From Siphonodentalium dalli (taxonomy: Eukaryota; Mollusca; Scaphopoda; Gadilida; Siphonodentaliidae): DNA of 64,000 nt. The stretch lies in contig CP136067.1 of assembly GCA_032622095.1 (NCBI GenBank), forward strand, positions 93,732,707 to 93,796,706, written 5' to 3'. The first letter of the stretch is position 1. Every line of letters starts with the position of its first letter. The notes under the pieces were generated by a model. The model worked only from the letters and a program-made list of their open reading frames with translations, made no database searches and had not been told where the DNA came from. Position numbers and translations under genes: made by a program. Below, one piece after another: positions 56,201 through 62,200 of the stretch.

Positions 56201-59200
56201 GGAGAGCTCGGGGCGTAACCTCATCTGTTTATATTATTTTTTCAGGCCAGTACGTCAATATGGAGAGCTCGGGGCGTAACCTCACCTGTTTATTATTTTT
56301 TCAGGCCAGTATGTCTATATGGAGAGCTCGGGGCGTAACCTCACCTGTTTTATAATTTTTTCAGGCCAGTACATCTATATGGAGAGCTCGGGTCATAAAC
56401 TAGGAGATAAAGCACGACTCTCGTCATTCGTCATAAAGGGTACTTCCCAGAATTGTCAGGTATGGAAATGTATTGTCAGGTATGGAAAAGAAGGGAACAA
56501 TATCAACATGTAACAGGTTTTGGCCATTCTTTTCTTCTGCAGTTATGGCCTTTTTTGGGTAAAAAATATGTCTACATTTTTTGGTTGGATATGGGAATTA
56601 TCTCATGAATGATGACAAAAATAAATGAATTTCCACGAGTCATCATGAATGAGATAATTACCATATCCAGCCAAAAAGTTTACGTGTTCTGTTTATTATA
56701 TGCTCCGCTCAGTTGGCTCATGACTCAACTTGAAAGAAGAGTAAAAAGTGTGAATATGTGTGCCCAATGCAAGCTCTGCTTTGAAACTTTGAAAGTCAAT
56801 CGTCGAAATAATTACAAACCGAGAATGCTAAAGTATCTCCGGAGTTATAGGAACACCCTGTTCAACAGCGTGGTGCGTTTGCGTGTCATCATTGCCAAGA
56901 AAAATATCCCCCAAATCCTGATCAGACAGGCCATCGATCCACAATAAATTATAGTAATATGTTGCAAAATCTGACATTTTTTATTTATTTTTGACAGTTG
57001 TGTGACAGACGATAGCGTAAACAAACAAAAGAATAATGAGCGTGAAGTAACTCTAGTATTAAACACTTTTAATTTTAGCGCAGGTGGATATAAGTGAGTT
57101 ATCGATATCTATCTCACTTGATGGATAACGGGTTTTATCTGAGGCAAAAATACTACTATCTGACAGCTTAGCATATAATAAACACGTTTATTATATACTT
57201 GCCCATGAATTATAAGGTTTTAGCAGTGAGATATAAGTGATATCCCACTCTAGAGTGATATCCCACTAGTGAGTGATATCAACTTGAAATTTCTGATGTA
57301 TTGACATTCATTGGGGGCCATAGGCAAGTAACTAAAGTATATAATAAACAGAATATCCACACTTTTTAGGTGGATATGGGTTAAATCTCATTCGTGATGA
57401 GATATAACCCATATCCACTGAAAAAGTGTGGATATCCTCTATATATCATTATTACATAATAAATTTTACAGCTATATTATATTGTATATTTGAGGGGGTG
57501 ACATAGTCAGGCTAGACTGTCTTCCTGTCACCCCATTAATGATAAATATATGCTATGGTTGTTGGTCATATTGTCATGTATAGTGCACAGCTATATACAG
57601 TAATGCCCTAAATAATTGAATCCTTAACCACAGCAGAATTATGGATAACTTTTCAGGATTTAGTCGGAAATATGGCTTGTTGCCATTCATCGGAAAGCTC
57701 TCACTGAGAGCTTTCCGATGAATGGCATAACATAACATAAGTATGGTTATAGTTCTTCATCACAATGGTTATAGTCAGCTATTTGTCTTTTTACAGCTGA
57801 GGTTTTGGTACAACATGTGGGGAGTTGACGTCGGCAGCCTTGTGGTGCTGAAGCGGTACAGCTTCAGTCAAAGCGGAATGCAGAATGTACAGATCATGAC
57901 AGGAAGTAAAGGTGATACATGGTATCTCGGACAATTCGATATGAGTAATGCTGCTGGTGATTTACGAGACTTCCAGGTTTGTCAATACTTCTCATAACTA
58001 AAGCCATGCTTGAGTTATTCTTATTATTTCCTTTAATCCTTTCTATACTGAACGGATTCTCCCATCAGTTGAGAATCTATTGTCTATTATTCATTTGGAA
58101 GGTTTGAAGGATACAAAAAAGGATACAGAAAATTGTTAATAAAAGTGCTTCCTCTTTGGATAGATCTTGTCAGTATGTTAACATTGATATGTGGGCAAAT
58201 TCATTGTGGTTGGGGTTTGGGTCTTGATATATCTTGTCATAATGTTAACCTTGATATGTGGACAAATTCATTGTGGTTGGGGTTTGGGTCTCGATAGATC
58301 TTGTCACTTTGTTAACATTGATATGTGGACAAATTCACTGTATAATGCGCGATATAAATGGACTGATTATTAGTACTATTATTATTACTATTATTTATGA
58401 TATGCAAAAATTGCTCTCTGTATAATTTTATCCATGTAACTGACACTACCCGGTGGAGCATTGTGAGGAATCATAACTTTTAACGGCCAACATAATTTTA
58501 GAACCCCCAGATCACATTATATAAAATATATGCCATATTATAAATCATTTGAAAAAGGAAGCTCCATTATCAACATTATCAACTTATTCTGTGTAATAAA
58601 CTGTGAACATGTTTTTGGTGAGGTACCGATGCATGTTCTGTACTTAAGTTTCATCTGGACTGTTCTGCAAATCTATTATTTTCAATGGAAGGGGAAAAAA
58701 TCTATATCTTAGTTTGAATTATGTTGCATGCTCGGAACTAAATGAGGGAAACGTTTCTATGATTTCAGCTATTTTCTATTACTCTATGCGCACCGTCTGA
58801 GACACAGACGTTCCAAATGGTGATGAATTATAGTATTTCAATCATATTTTATGTCATAGATTTTTATTTAACCGTAGATCAATGCACTATAAAAATAATA
58901 ATCGGTGACTCGAAACTTAAATGGTCCTTTAATTAACAGATAGAAAAAATCCAATATTACAACTAATAAGTTATAAATTCGACAGATACTAATTAATTGA
59001 ATATTTCAGATGGTAATTGAGGGCGTGGTTGGAGCAGGTTACCATGGCGATATAGCTATAGACGACATATCCATGACCCCGGGATGTGAACATGGAGGTA
59101 TTAATTATAACCACTATATATGGATTCAGATCTGTATTTATCCCAATTATATAGAAACTAGCAGATTAGCCCGCCACTGGCGGGATTGGTCCCATGGCTT

Positions 59201-62200
59201 TGGTCGATCCATTAATTTTAGTTTTTCAAGGTAACCCTGTACAGGCACGCCGACAGCATGCTATCATTTGCGGGTACCCGTTTCAAGGTCATGTTGGGTG
59301 GACAAAATAACCCGACAAAAATATTCCCCATCCCGAGTTGACCATACATAACAAATTTCACGTCGATGTCACCGCTGACGACCGAGATATCGCCCAAGGT
59401 CATTTGTGGGTACCCGTTTCAAGGTCAAGGTCACCTCAGGCGGACAAACTGACCCTACAAAAATCTCCCCGTCCCTTGGAAGGCCTAAGTACAAAATTTC
59501 ATCTCGATATCCCCAGTTTCTGAGACTGTCGATTGAGCTGTATGTATACTCGTGTATATAAAAGCTCTTTAACAACGACACCGCATATACGAATGCTCTT
59601 TAATCATTAACCCATCAATTTCAACAACGGTGGCAGGGCGAAGGGTGAAGGAGTGCTCGACGTTCTCAGAAGCGGTGCGATGACACTTCTCGTGGCATTT
59701 TACCCTTAGATAGGAAGTTTGGGCTCAATCGGTTGAGCCGTTTTCGAGTCTATAAAGGATATACACACACATATATATACATATATACGGAAGTCTTAAA
59801 ATATATAGTAGACTAGCCGATGAGCCCGACGTTGTCCGGGCTATTCAAAAACCAAATTTCAAGTCGATAGCTCCACCCGTTTCCGAGATCTCGTCTGCGC
59901 ATGCGCAAAGCTGGCGTCGCACGGGCTCGGCGACCCGATAAAATTCGTATCCGGGGCAAGATACATTCACATACCATATTTCAAGTCGATAGCTCCACCT
60001 GTTTCTGAGATCTCGTCTGCGCATGCGCGAAGCTGGCGTCGCACGGGCTCGGTGACCCGATAAAATTCGTATTCGGGGCAAGATACATTCACATACCAAA
60101 TTTCAAGTCGATAGCTCCACCCGTTTCCGAGATCTCATCTGCGCATGCGTTGCAAGGGCATCGCACGGGCTCGCCAATACGACAACGACCACCGCCTGGT
60201 CAAACTACACACACGTACCAAGTTTCGTCACGATCGGTCGAGAATCGTAGATTTGTATTAATGACAAACAGACAGACAAACAGACAGACAGAGGTCTTCA
60301 AAATATATATGAGATTGGTTCCTTCTGTAACAACTTGGTAGCTCTATCTCTGTCATCTTAGATTGGATGTGAATAATCTTTGGAATATTCTCAATTAACT
60401 CTTTCATATCCAAGAGCTGCGCTGGTGCAGCATTAAAGATCATGTTCCAGTGCATTCTCATATATACGAGTCTCCCATAGGGAGCCTGGCAAATATAAGA
60501 GCTTACAATATTGTTAGATCACTCCCCCGACTACCACATTCAGTTCATGTGGAAAGTCACATGTGCACTTAAATTCATTTCTTATTATTCAGGTATAATT
60601 CCGGGCCAGGCCACTCCCCTGACAACCACATTCAGTCCATGTTGAAAGTCACGTGAAGTAACGTTGCACTTAACTTAATTCCTTATTAATCAAGTATAAT
60701 TCCGGACCTGGCCACTCCCATGACAACCACATTCAGTTCATGTGGAAAGTCTCATGTGCACTTAACTTAACTCCTTATTATTAAGGTATAATTCCGGGTC
60801 AGGCCACTCCCCCGACAACCACACTCAGTCCATGTGGAAAGGGAAAATTCAGCTGCGCTAATGGCCATTGTTATCTTGGAATCCAACGATGTGACTTCGT
60901 CGATGACTGTGGAGATGGTACAGATGAACTAAACTGTGGTAAGTTACAAGGCTCAAAGTTTTCATTGAAGGCAAGCCTGGAAATAGTGTGTCATTTGCAG
61001 AATAAGGTCCCCAGAGGATGAATTTAATTATGCTACCCCGCTCAGTGGGCTAGCCTTACTAAATTCCCCCTCTTGGACCTCAATCTGCTTGTCTCATTTT
61101 CTGTGAAGTATCTATAGTCTCAAATTAACATTGTTTTTAGTTTCATTTTCTCTTCTGTTCAGTTTCTATATCCCCTAATTTGCAGAAGATAAAATACATA
61201 ATCAAGGTGACTAATGGGTGAACATCACCAACTTCAACTGAGGAACTTCAATCTGAGCATAGGTCTCCCATAGCAGTTGAGACATAAGCCGAATGAGGTC
61301 ACCAGATGGTGAATTTAGTGACGCTATCCCGCTGTGCTGGATAGCGTCACTAAATTCAACCTCTGGGAACCTCATTCTGAAAAATAACAGACACACTATT
61401 TCAAGGCTTGATTGAAAAACTTAAAGTGACCAACTCAATTGAGTTTGTGTAGGACATCACCAGCATTTTCTGTATCAAAGTTTTATAATATTTAAAGGTA
61501 CTAAATTCGATTCAATGGTCCCCATGTCATCAGATTCCAACAACAACAAACTTTTTTGAAATGCCGCTTCAGTTATCAGAATCGATTAGTTGACCAAAAA
61601 GAATGTTAACCACAGTCAACAATAGTATAAAATTGCCCAAAACATGTTATTTATCAACATTTTGTTCATTGAAATCTGGCCAGATTGTCAAATTTCTTAA
61701 ATCCAGACCACTTGATTTTATAGTTATCCACATGCATTCATCTGCAATTTGGTCTGAGACCGTCAGTTTGACAATTTTTTACCAAACTGTAAAAAATTAA
61801 ACATCTCGAGAAATAACAATTTGAAAAATGGATATCTGATCACTCTGAGCTTTGATGGTTTTGAGGTTTCTTAACTGGTCTGGGCATTGTGCATTATATG
61901 CACTATCATGTACAGTTTAAGAAAGTTTCAAAAAGTTCTGAGGCCCACATTTGACTTCTGCACAGTAAATATGAAAAACACATATAAAGTGACAAATTTA
62001 TCCTTAAAATATTCTATGTTTGTCCCATATGTTTGCTTTTTTCGTTTCCAGATGATAACTTTATTAAGTCTCAACTGAATGGAATGAAATTTGGTGTTTG
62101 GGTTTACTGGTACAAAATACAGGTAAAGTTCGAATTTGGGTTCCGCCCGCCAATTTTCACCAGAGTTTTCTTTGTTGTATTTCCACATGCAGGCATATTT

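Noticed and set aside
56609-56947. 112-codon plus-strand frame after the E18 intron palindrome
   Set aside because: No recognisable domain, begins inside a palindrome, interrupts the MAM22 reading of E18 to E19; kept only as intron sequence.
59845-60099. 84-codon minus-strand frame rich in Arg and Cys
   Set aside because: It is produced by the three 116-bp tandem units inside an RTE-like tail.
60592-60640. Upstream CAG acceptor as the real start of E21
   Set aside because: Reading from it hits TGA after SPC before any LDLa; only the 60786 start gives an open exon, though RNA evidence would be needed to settle use.
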